Source: Ramlibacter rhizophilus
GTDB taxonomy: Bacteria > Pseudomonadota > Gammaproteobacteria > Burkholderiales > Burkholderiaceae_C
Assembly: GCF_004681965.1 (NCBI RefSeq)
Contig: NZ_SMLL01000001.1
Coordinates: forward strand, 496,001-560,000
Length of the DNA stretch: 64,000 bases
Direction: 5' to 3'
Shown here piece by piece: positions 55,428-64,000 of this stretch. Each line of letters begins with the position of its first letter. The stretch's first letter is position 1. The position numbers were made by a program, and so were the translations under genes. The notes beneath the pieces were generated by a model, which ran no database searches, was not told the origin of the DNA, and saw only the letters and a program-made list of their open reading frames with translations.

Positions 55428-58400
55428 GTGAATCAAGCCACGCTCAAACCCCACGACATCCAGGCGCTCGACGCATTGACCGGAGGGGCCTTCACCGCGC
55501 CGACCTCCGGCGAGCGCGCGTCCCGCCTGCGCGAATGGCTGGCCTCCGAGCCCGAAGCCGAGCAGATGCAGCTGGTGTTCCGCGAACTCAGCAGCCGTGA
55601 CAAGGGCGCGGCGCGCGTGGTGCGCGAGCGGCTCGACGAGATCAAGCGCGCCAAGGGCCAGGAGGCCATCGCCGCCGAATGGAGCGCCAAGGCCGAGGGC
55701 CTGCTGGCCCAGCCCAAGCTCAACATCGCCGACGCCATGGCCTGGCAGCGCGACGCCGCCAAGGCCGGTGCGCCCCTGAGCCGCGAGCCGCTGGCGGGCC
55801 TCAAGGCGCAACTGGCCGAGCGCATCCGCGGCATCGAGGACCTCCAGCACCGCGTGCAGGTCCAGCGCGAAGCGGCCGTGCTGCTCGCGCAGCGCATCGA
55901 AGTCCTGTCCACCAAGCCCTGGCGCGATGCACAGGCTGCCGCCGAGGCCCTGCGCGTGGACGTGCCCGACTGGCAGTCCCAGGCCGACGCGCTGGTGCAG
56001 GACCCCGGCTGGGTGAGCGTGGATGCCCGCTTTCCGCCCTTGCTGGACGCCTCGCGCAGCCAGCTCCAGCTGGTCTGGGAAGCCTTCCAGACGGCGCTGT
56101 CCCAGACGGCCGCCGCCGACGCCGATCCTGCTGCGCCGCTGCCGCCCGTGCCCGTGTGGGCCGACGAGGTCCGCGCTGCCCGGGGCCTGCCGCCCGAGGC
56201 GCCGCCCGCCAAGCCCGGCAAGCCCAAGGTCGATCCGCAGGCGCGCGCGCACGCCAACGAGGCCGTGTCCGCGGCCCTGGCCCGCCTGCAGAAGGAAGTG
56301 ACCGAAGGCCACGGCAAGGCGAGCACCGACGCCGCCGCCGCCCTGCGCACCGCGCTCAAGGAGCATGGCCGCCTGGTCGACGACAAGCTGGAGAGCGAGG
56401 CGCACGCCGCGCTCGCCGCCGCCGGCGAGATGGAAGGCTGGCAGCGCTGGCGCACGGACCAGCTGCGCCAGGAACTGGTCGCCAAGGCGGAGAACCTGTT
56501 CGAGTCGGTGCCGGTCCGGGGTGCGCCGGCCTCACGGGCTGGCGAGGCGACGCAGGCGCCGTCCAAAGACGAGACTCCCGCCAGCAGCGAGGTGCCGACT
56601 GCGGTCGCAGGCGAAATGCCCGGCCCGGACGAGGCCGCGCGGACCGAAGAAGTCGCCGCGCCCGCGCCTGAGCAGCAGCCCATCGCACAGGCCGCCCCCG
56701 AGCAGGAGCCCGTTGCAGAGGCCGCCTCGCCGGAAGCCGAAGCCGCCTCCGCGCCGGAAGCCGAAGCCGCCTCCGCGCCGGAAGCCGAAACCGCCGGCGA
56801 AGCCGATACCGACGCCGCTGCGCAGGCCGCCACACCGGCGAGCGAAGCCGCTGCCGCACCGGCATCCGGCGCCGGCTCCGAGGCCGCTCCTGCCCGCAAG
56901 GCCCGGGGCGGGCGTGCCGCACCGGCCGCCGTGGAGCGCAAGCCCCGCTACGGTGGTCGCCGCATGCAGGAGGAACTGCGCAGCCTGCGCGACCAGTGGA
57001 AGAAGCTGGACCAGGGCGGTGCACCCAACCACGCGCTGTGGAAGCGTTTCGACCACGCCTGCAACGAGGCCTACAAGGTGGTCGAGGCCTGGCTGGAGAA
57101 GGTCAAGACCGAGTCCGCCGAGCACCGCGCGCGCCGCCTCGCGCTCATCGAGGAGCTGCGGGCCTGGGCGGCCGGCAACGAGGGCGGTGCCCAGGCCGAC
57201 TGGAAGGCCTTCGCGCGCGCCCTCCACCAGTTCGAGTCGCGCTGGCGCGAGGCCGGGCACCTGAGCGAGAAAGCCTTCGCCGAACTCCAGCCGCAGTGGA
57301 AGGAGGCCCTGGCCGCCGCCGAGGCGCCGCTGGCCGGCGTGCAGAAGCAGAGCCTGGAGCGCCGGCACGCCATGATCGAGGAGGCCAAGGCGCTGGGCGC
57401 GCAGCCGGCCCTGCGCATCGATGCGGTCAGGTCGCTGCAGCAGCGCTGGCAGGCCGAGGCGCAGGCGGTTCCGCTGGAGCGCAAGCAGGAGCAGAAGCTC
57501 TGGGAGGCCTTCCGCAAGCCCATCGACGACGCATTCAACCGCAAGAGCGAGGAGCGCGAACGCGCGGCCGCCTCGCTGAGCGAGCGCGACCGCGCCGTGC
57601 TGGAGTGCTCCAAGGCCCTGGAAGCCGCCAACGCCAGCGGCGACGCGCAGAAGATCCGCACCGCCATGGCGGCCCTGGATGCGGCACTGAAGGGCCAGGC
57701 GGCCGAGCGGGCCCAGGCCGCTGCCGCCGCCCCGGCGTCCGCGCCGGAGGGGGCGCCTGCCGCCGACGCCGCGACCGATTCCGACGCTGCGCCCGCGGAG
57801 GGCACCGAGGGCACCGAGGGCGACACCGCGGCCGCGCCCCCGCCGCCCAAGCCGGCGCCCAAGCCCGTGGTGGCCCGGCGCGGGGACGACCGCCCGGGCA
57901 TGAAGCGCGACGAGCCGGCGCAGCCCGGCCGGGGCGGCCGCTTCGGGGACCGCAAGCCGGGTGGCCCCGGGGCAGGGCGGCCGGGCGAGCGCGGCGCCGG
58001 CTTTGGCCGTGATGGCGGCCGGGACGCCGGCCGGGGCGGCCGCTTCGGCGACCGCGCGGCCGAGGACCGCGGGCCGCGCCTGGGCGACGTGGCCTTTCGC
58101 GCCCAGCGCGATGCGCTGGACCATGCCCAGCAGGCCTTGCGCAAGCTGGCCGCGCAGGCGCACGGCGAGGCCCTGGGCCAGCTGCTGGGCGCCTGGGAAC
58201 AGCGTGCGCCGGACCAGGTGCCCAGCCAGAGCGAGCTGGGTCGGGCCGTCAGCCCCGCGGTGCGCGGCAGCTGGGTCCAGGCCCTGCAGTCGGGGCCGTC
58301 CGGTGACGCTTCCGAGGCCCTGCTGCGCCTGGAGATCGCGGCCGAGGTCCCCACGCCCGCCGAGCACCTCGACGCCCGCCGTGCGTTCCAGCTGCAGCTG

Positions 58401-58532
58401 CTCACGCGGCGCAACGACCCGTCGCCCGCCCAGACCTGGGGCCAGGACGCGGCCCGCGTGTTCGCCTCGGCGCACCAGCCGAACGTGGCGCGGCGGCTGC
58501 AGAACGTGCTGAAGGTGCTGCTGCGCGGCTGA
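55428..58532 (+). CDS. DUF349 repeat protein with RGG-like tract
   Basis: 1034 aa from a GTG start (a GAGATAAGCCA purine stretch lies ahead). The protein is mostly helical with several DUF349-type segments (for example MQEELRSLRDQWKKLDQGG then ALWKRFDHACNEAYKVV near 510-545). It has a low-complexity Ala/Glu/Pro region (about 370-500) with 24-bp tandem repeats and a Gly/Arg-rich region (about 825-880) in which GRGGRFGDR occurs twice. Function not established; the RGG-like tract would suit RNA binding. Confidence 0.8.
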   Translation: MNQATLKPHDIQALDALTGGAFTAPTSGERASRLREWLASEPEAEQMQLVFRELSSRDKGAARVVRERLDEIKRAKGQEAIAAEWSAKAEGLLAQPKLNIADAMAWQRDAAKAGAPLSREPLAGLKAQLAERIRGIEDLQHRVQVQREAAVLLAQRIEVLSTKPWRDAQAAAEALRVDVPDWQSQADALVQDPGWVSVDARFPPLLDASRSQLQLVWEAFQTALSQTAAADADPAAPLPPVPVWADEVRAARGLPPEAPPAKPGKPKVDPQARAHANEAVSAALARLQKEVTEGHGKASTDAAAALRTALKEHGRLVDDKLESEAHAALAAAGEMEGWQRWRTDQLRQELVAKAENLFESVPVRGAPASRAGEATQAPSKDETPASSEVPTAVAGEMPGPDEAARTEEVAAPAPEQQPIAQAAPEQEPVAEAASPEAEAASAPEAEAASAPEAETAGEADTDAAAQAATPASEAAAAPASGAGSEAAPARKARGGRAAPAAVERKPRYGGRRMQEELRSLRDQWKKLDQGGAPNHALWKRFDHACNEAYKVVEAWLEKVKTESAEHRARRLALIEELRAWAAGNEGGAQADWKAFARALHQFESRWREAGHLSEKAFAELQPQWKEALAAAEAPLAGVQKQSLERRHAMIEEAKALGAQPALRIDAVRSLQQRWQAEAQAVPLERKQEQKLWEAFRKPIDDAFNRKSEERERAAASLSERDRAVLECSKALEAANASGDAQKIRTAMAALDAALKGQAAERAQAAAAAPASAPEGAPAADAATDSDAAPAEGTEGTEGDTAAAPPPPKPAPKPVVARRGDDRPGMKRDEPAQPGRGGRFGDRKPGGPGAGRPGERGAGFGRDGGRDAGRGGRFGDRAAEDRGPRLGDVAFRAQRDALDHAQQALRKLAAQAHGEALGQLLGAWEQRAPDQVPSQSELGRAVSPAVRGSWVQALQSGPSGDASEALLRLEIAAEVPTPAEHLDARRAFQLQLLTRRNDPSPAQTWGQDAARVFASAHQPNVARRLQNVLKVLLRG
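56721..56789 (+). repeat. Coding 24-bp tandem repeat in the DUF349 gene
   Basis: Two identical 24-bp units (56742-56765 and 56766-56789, GCCGCCTCCGCGCCGGAAGC plus CGAA), preceded by a 21-bp variant. They encode AASAPEAE repeats. Copy number could vary by slippage without changing the frame. Confidence 0.85.
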
Positions 58533-58572
58533 AGCGGGAACCTCGGGGCGACCATCGGGTCGCCCGAGGGGT

Positions 58573-59331
58573 TCACGCCGCCGGCTGGAAGAAGCCGTCG
58601 AACAGCGCGAGCAGCCGGGGAAACTCGCGCGCGAAGCGTTCGCGGTTGACGAAGTAGGCCTCGCAGGCCACGGCGAAGAACTCGCCGTGGTCCGTGGCGC
58701 CATACGCGTTGAGCCAGGGCGCCTCGGCGCCGAAGCGTTCGGCCATCACCACCTGTTCACGGAATCGGTCGTAGTCCTCCCGCAGCACCGTGAGCCAGGC
58801 CTGCCGGCCGTGGGCGGAACGCAGGGGAGGGCAGCCGTCGGCCGCGCCGTCGCGCAGGTCCAGCTTGTGGGCGAACTCGTGGATGACGAGGTTGTAGCCC
58901 TCGTGCGCCAGGCGCCCGCCGGCCTTCACGTCGGACCAGGACAGCATCACCGGCCCGCGGTCCATGGCTTCGCCGGCCAGGACCTCGTCGTACTGGTGCA
59001 CCACGCCCGCTTCGTCGGTGGCCGTGCGGCGGGCGAGCGCCTCGCCGGGGTGGACCACGATGCCCACGAAGTCGTCGTACCAGGACAGGCCCAGGTGCAG
59101 CACCGGCAGCACGGCCTGGGCAGCGATGGCCAGGGCGGTCTCGTCGGTGATCTCCAGGCCGTGTACGCCGTTGAACTCCTTGTCCTGCAGGAAGCGCGCG
59201 CTCATCTCGCGCAGGCGCTCGCGCTCGGCCGGGGAACGCGCGGCCAGGAAGGGGTAGTCGCGCAGAACGCCGCGCCACAGCGACTCGGGGATCTGGGGCG
59301 GGGGCAGCCGCCGGCGCAGCCAGCCGAACAT
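58573..59331 (-). CDS. mtfA: MtfA-family zinc peptidase
   Basis: 252 aa. The metallopeptidase motif VIHEFAHKLDLRDG (HExxH) and the downstream acidic helix GEFFAVACEAYFVN fit MtfA/DUF980. E. coli MtfA binds the Mlc repressor and has aminopeptidase activity. The start MFGWLRRRLPPP at 59331 overlaps the lpxH stop (TGATG); the longer frame is antisense-like and discarded. Confidence 0.92.
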   Translation of the reverse strand: MFGWLRRRLPPPQIPESLWRGVLRDYPFLAARSPAERERLREMSARFLQDKEFNGVHGLEITDETALAIAAQAVLPVLHLGLSWYDDFVGIVVHPGEALARRTATDEAGVVHQYDEVLAGEAMDRGPVMLSWSDVKAGGRLAHEGYNLVIHEFAHKLDLRDGAADGCPPLRSAHGRQAWLTVLREDYDRFREQVVMAERFGAEAPWLNAYGATDHGEFFAVACEAYFVNRERFAREFPRLLALFDGFFQPAA

Positions 59332-60107
59332 CAGCGCAGGTCGATGCGGTCCAGGCCGCCGCCGCGTGACAGGCGCAGCACCTGGGCACGCGGTGGGCTG
59401 GCCTGCAGGTCCCAGTCGCTCAGGACGATGCGGCGCAGCCCCTCGCCCAGCGCGTGCTCGCCGGGCCGGTGCGTGTGGCCGTGGATCAAGGTGTCCGCGC
59501 GCGCCGCGCGCAGCGCATCGCGCGCGCTCGCGGCGTCCACGTCGGCATAGGCGGGAAGGCCGCGCTGGTGGTCGCGGCTGGCGTCGCGCATCTGCCGGGC
59601 CATGGCGTGGCGCTGCGCGAGGGGCTTGCGCAGGAACTGCGCCATCCACGCGGGGTCGCGCACCTGCGCGCGGTACTGCTGGTATGCCGCGTCGCCGGTA
59701 CACAGCGCGTCGCCGTGCGAGAGCAGCCAGCGATGGCCGCCGAAGACGAGCACGGTGGGATCGTGCAGCAGGCCGATGCCGCAAAGCCTGGCCAGGTCCT
59801 GCCCGACCAGGAAGTCGCGGTTGCCGGCCATGAAGAAGAGCGGCCGGCGCCGGGCCGCCGAGGCGAGCAGGGCGGCGCAGTCGGCCTCGTAGCCGGGCTC
59901 GGCCGCGGCGTCGTCACCGACCCAGGCCTCGAACAGGTCGCCGAGCACGAAGACCGCCTGCGCCGGCGTGTGCGCCAGGTACTCGTCCAGGGCCTCGAAG
60001 GTGGTGGGCACCTGCGCCTGCAGGTGCAGGTCGGAGATGAAGTCGACGGCCCCCCAGTCCCCGGATGCCTCCAGTTCGGCGATGGGGGCAGGGGCGGCCG
60101 CGTCCAC
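59331..60107 (-). CDS. lpxH: UDP-2,3-diacylglucosamine diphosphatase
   Basis: 258 aa, lipid A pathway enzyme yielding lipid X. The calcineurin-like metal sites are in order: ISDLHL, GDLFEAWVGDD, GNRDFLVG, SHGD and HGHTHRP. Co-transcribed between ppiB and mtfA; ppiB-lpxH is a frequent pair in betaproteobacteria. Confidence 0.95.
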   Translation of the reverse strand: MDAAAPAPIAELEASGDWGAVDFISDLHLQAQVPTTFEALDEYLAHTPAQAVFVLGDLFEAWVGDDAAAEPGYEADCAALLASAARRRPLFFMAGNRDFLVGQDLARLCGIGLLHDPTVLVFGGHRWLLSHGDALCTGDAAYQQYRAQVRDPAWMAQFLRKPLAQRHAMARQMRDASRDHQRGLPAYADVDAASARDALRAARADTLIHGHTHRPGEHALGEGLRRIVLSDWDLQASPPRAQVLRLSRGGGLDRIDLR

Positions 60108-60121
60108 GCTGCCTCGCTTGC

Positions 60122-60628
60122 TCAGGCCTCGACGGCCTTGGCGATGAGGACGTCGTCCTTGGGCACGTCGTCGTGGAAGCCACGCCGGCCGGTCTTCACG
60201 CCGGCGATGCGGTCCACCACCTCGGTGCCCGAGACCACGCGGCCGAAGACGGCATAGCCCCAGCCCTGGGCGCTGGGCGCGGTGTGATTGAGGAAGGCGT
60301 TGTCGGCCACGTTGATGAAGAACTGCGCCGAGGCCGAGTGCGGGGCCTGGGTGCGGGCCATGGCCACGGTGTACTTGTCGTTCTTCAGGCCGTTGTTCGC
60401 CTCGTTCTCGATCGTGGCGTCGGTGGGCTTTTGCTCCATGCCGGCCGTGAAGCCGCCGCCCTGGACCATGAAGCCGGGAATGACGCGGTGGAAGATGGTG
60501 CCGTCGTAGTGGCCCTTCTTCACGTAGCTCAGGAAGTTGGCGACCGTCTTGGGTGCCTTGTCGCCGTCGAGTTCGAGCGTGACGACGCCGTAATCGGTGA
60601 TGTGCAGTTCGACTTTGTGCTGGGGCAT
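60122..60628 (-). CDS. ppiB: Peptidyl-prolyl cis-trans isomerase B (cytoplasmic cyclophilin)
   Basis: 168 aa without a signal peptide. [16 protein letters not shown] carries the catalytic Arg; [25 protein letters not shown] is typical. Separated from ppiA by 5 bp. Confidence 0.95.
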   Translation of the reverse strand: MPQHKVELHITDYGVVTLELDGDKAPKTVANFLSYVKKGHYDGTIFHRVIPGFMVQGGGFTAGMEQKPTDATIENEANNGLKNDKYTVAMARTQAPHSASAQFFINVADNAFLNHTAPSAQGWGYAVFGRVVSGTEVVDRIAGVKTGRRGFHDDVPKDDVLIAKAVEA

Positions 60629-60633
60629 GGTGA

Positions 60634-61338
60634 TTACTCCTTGATCAGGGTGGCCGACTTGATGACCACCGGGGTTCTGGGAACGTCGGACGGGAAGGGC
60701 CCGCCCGCGCCGGTCTTGACGGATTCGATCTTCTTGACCACGTCCATGCCGCTGACCACCTTGCCGAAGACGGTGTAGCCGAACAGCTGCGGCGAGCGCT
60801 CGAGCGAGGCGCGCGGCACGTTCTCGTACACGCGGCCCTGGAATTCGAACTTCGGCACCGGGTCGCCGGGCGGAATGAGCGTGGGGTCGAGGAAGGCGTT
60901 GTCCTTGGTATTGATGAAGAACTGCGCCGAGGCCGAATGCGGGTCGCTGGTGCGGGCCATGGCCACGGTGCCCACCACGTTGCGCGGGCCGCCCGCGGCC
61001 AGGGCCTCGCGTCCTTCGTGGCGCAACGGAGCGCGCGTGGGCTTCTCGTTGTAGCGGGTGTCGTAGCCGCCACCCTGGATCATGAAGCTGTCGATGACGC
61101 GGTGGAAGATGGTTCCCTCGTAGTGCTTGTCGCGCACGTACTGCAGGAAGTTGGCCACCGTCTTGGGCGCCTTGTCCGGATACAGCTCGATGACGATGTC
61201 GCCGGCGCTGGTCTCCAGCTTCACGCGCGGGGCTTCGGGTGTGCCCTGCGCTTGCGCGGCCCAGGGCGACAGGGCCGCGGCCGCGGCCAGCAGGACGGTG
61301 GCGGCGCGGCGGTTCAGCCCGTGCGGCGATCGGTTCAT
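60634..61338 (-). CDS. ppiA: Periplasmic peptidyl-prolyl cis-trans isomerase (cyclophilin)
   Basis: 234 aa. Signal peptide [25 protein letters not shown], then a cyclophilin fold ([43 protein letters not shown]). It has an insertion [20 protein letters not shown] not found in ppiB. Start MNRSPHGL at 61338; an upstream extension was rejected. Confidence 0.93.
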   Translation of the reverse strand: MNRSPHGLNRRAATVLLAAAAALSPWAAQAQGTPEAPRVKLETSAGDIVIELYPDKAPKTVANFLQYVRDKHYEGTIFHRVIDSFMIQGGGYDTRYNEKPTRAPLRHEGREALAAGGPRNVVGTVAMARTSDPHSASAQFFINTKDNAFLDPTLIPPGDPVPKFEFQGRVYENVPRASLERSPQLFGYTVFGKVVSGMDVVKKIESVKTGAGGPFPSDVPRTPVVIKSATLIKE

Positions 61339-61434
61339 GGCGGAAGACTCCTTGATGCTTCTTGCTGTGCTTGGCAGGCCGCGCGGGTGGGACCGCCCGG
61401 CAGGGTACACCGGGCAGGGCCCGGCGTGGGGGGC

Positions 61435-62004
61435 CTAGTTGCGCGGCGGTGCCGCGGGCCTGCGGGAAGGAGCCTTGCGCGGCTCCAGCAGTTCCCGCAC
61501 GAGCGCGAGCTTGGGCGCGACCGTGGCCGCCGCTGCCGGATCGACCTGCGCCGCACGTCCGTAGGACTGCCCGGCCATGCGCACGTAGATATCGCCCAGG
61601 TTCTCATGCGCCACGGCATAGCCGGGGTTGGTGCGCACGGCCATCTCGAGCGCGGTGCGCGCCTTGTCCAGCTCGTTCTGCTGGGCATAGAGGACGGCAA
61701 GGTTGTTGTACGGCTCGGGCAACTCGGGGTAGTCCTGGGTCAGGCGTTCGAAGGCGCCGATGGCCTCCGGCGTGCGGCCGCTCTGCGTGAGGATCACGCC
61801 GCGCAGGAAACGCATCTGCGGATCGCGCGGCTGGCCGGCCAGGTACTGGTCGGCACGGCCCAGGGCCTGCTCGAGCTGGCCGGCGGACACGAGCTGCCGG
61901 ACCTCCGAATAGGCGTCGGCCCAGGCCTGCGAAACGGCCAGCAAAAGCGTGGCCGCCAGCAGGGCGCGCAGGCGTCGAAAGAACAGGGGCAGGCCGTGGG
62001 GCAT
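61435..62004 (-). CDS. Secreted/periplasmic TPR-repeat protein
   Basis: 189 aa. Signal peptide [18 protein letters not shown], then about three tetratricopeptide repeats (for example [46 protein letters not shown]). It reads like a small periplasmic scaffold next to the cyclophilin genes; function unknown. Minus-strand TACAAT (62063-62058) may be its -10 box. Confidence 0.82.
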   Translation of the reverse strand: MPHGLPLFFRRLRALLAATLLLAVSQAWADAYSEVRQLVSAGQLEQALGRADQYLAGQPRDPQMRFLRGVILTQSGRTPEAIGAFERLTQDYPELPEPYNNLAVLYAQQNELDKARTALEMAVRTNPGYAVAHENLGDIYVRMAGQSYGRAAQVDPAAAATVAPKLALVRELLEPRKAPSRRPAAPPRN

Positions 62005-62042
62005 CGCGCGAAAACCGCGCCTTTGCAAGCCGCGGGGGGTTA

Positions 62043-62063
62043 TATACTGCGGCGGATTGTAGC
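62043..62063. promoter_or_regulatory. Overlapping divergent -10 boxes between the TPR gene and cysS
   Basis: Plus strand TATACT (62043-62048) could serve cysS, and minus strand TACAAT (62063-62058) the TPR gene. They lie 9 bp apart in the only AT-rich part of a 169-bp divergent gap. No good -35 elements were found. Confidence 0.35.
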
Positions 62064-62173
62064 CACGGGCTGCCTTGCGCCATGCAGCGCCGGCACCCGC
62101 TGCGGCCCGAACAAGAACACCCGAACCCACCGTATCCATCGGCCCTGCCCGCGTGCAGCGGCCGTGAGCATTC

Positions 62174-63549
<1,376 letters not shown>

Positions 63550-63553
<4 letters not shown>

Positions 63554-64000
63554 GCGACGCGACCGGCAGCCCCGTGGAGGTCGTGCAGCCTCCCTACTGG
63601 CAGGAGGCCTGCAAGCACCTGGCGCGCAAGGACCGCGTGATGAAGCGCCTCATCCCGCAGTTCGGCGACGCCTGCCTGCGTTCGCGCGGCGACGCCTTCA
63701 CCACGCTGGCGCGCAGCATCGTCGGCCAGCAGATTTCCGTGAAGGCGGCGCAGAGCGTCTGGGACCGCTTCGCGCTGCTGCCGCGCAAGATGGCCCCGGC
63801 GGACGTGCTGCGCCTGAAGGTGGACGACATGCGCGCGGCGGGCCTGTCGGCGCGCAAGATCGAGTACCTGGTGGACCTGGCCCTGCACTTCGACTCCGGC
63901 GCCATCAAGGCCAGCGCCTGGGACGACATGGACGACGAGGCCGTCATCGCGGAGCTGGTGGACATCCGCGGCATCGGCCGCTGGACGGCGGAGATGTTCC
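63550..64000 (+). CDS. DNA-3-methyladenine glycosylase II-like, N-terminal 150 residues (partial)
   Basis: HhH-GPD base-excision glycosylase, cut by the right window edge. [22 protein letters not shown] and the hairpin [15 protein letters not shown] match AlkA/MAG-type enzymes; the catalytic Asp lies beyond the window. The ATG overlaps the cysS stop. Confidence 0.9.

Overview
The window is high-GC chromosomal DNA of a betaproteobacterium, most likely Burkholderiales/Comamonadaceae (Acidovorax-like). The evidence is the tpiA-secG-tRNA-Leu-nuoA-N order, a DUF2818 gene after nuoN, a RibBA with a decayed RibA half, and several families of GC-rich dispersed repeats. Most of it is core genome. The less ordinary parts are a pair of kinase-like proteins (7.7-12.7 kb), three RNA-based control regions, and repeats that have entered coding sequences.

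Layout. 1-6.6 kb (minus): nitrate/nitrite assimilation, nasR then nrtA-nrtB-nrtD-nirB (nirB runs off the left edge). Between nasR and nrtA are a sigma-54 promoter and a leader with two hexaloop hairpins and a terminator, the arrangement expected for ANTAR antitermination. 6.7-7.7 kb: tsaD. 7.7-12.7 kb (minus): two large paralogous proteins with protein-kinase-like signatures and low-complexity N-termini, candidate secreted effectors. 12.9-13.3 kb: a small heat-shock protein. 13.4-16.0 kb: an orphan periplasmic binding protein, a MITE-like palindrome and an aminotransferase. 16.1-20.6 kb: rpsO-pnp, a quinone oxidoreductase and tpiA. 20.6-36.4 kb: secG, tRNA-Leu(GAG), the 14-gene nuo operon for complex I and a DUF2818 protein. 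36.6-38.9 kb: a Nudix hydrolase, a DUF1178 protein and a TerC/Alx-type membrane protein behind a yybP-ykoY (manganese) riboswitch.

39.0-52.0 kb (minus) is one nearly unbroken co-directional run: minor pilin genes fimT-pilV-pilW-pilX-pilY1-pilE, then ribD-ribE-ribBA-ribH, nusB, an aminotransferase, ybgC and tolQ-tolR-tolA. pilY1 looks internally deleted and frameshifted, and the pilW leader peptide is partly encoded by a dispersed repeat. 52.0-53.9 kb: nrdR and glyA, with a ZTP (pfl) riboswitch before glyA. 53.9-58.5 kb: a lytic transglycosylase, a 680-bp gene-free interval rich in hairpins, and a 1034-residue DUF349 protein. 58.6-62.0 kb (minus): ppiA-ppiB-lpxH-mtfA and a TPR protein. 62.2-64.0 kb (plus): cysS and a partial DNA-3-methyladenine glycosylase gene.

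All assignments come from reading translations and nucleotide patterns. No database search, alignment or RNA folding program was run.
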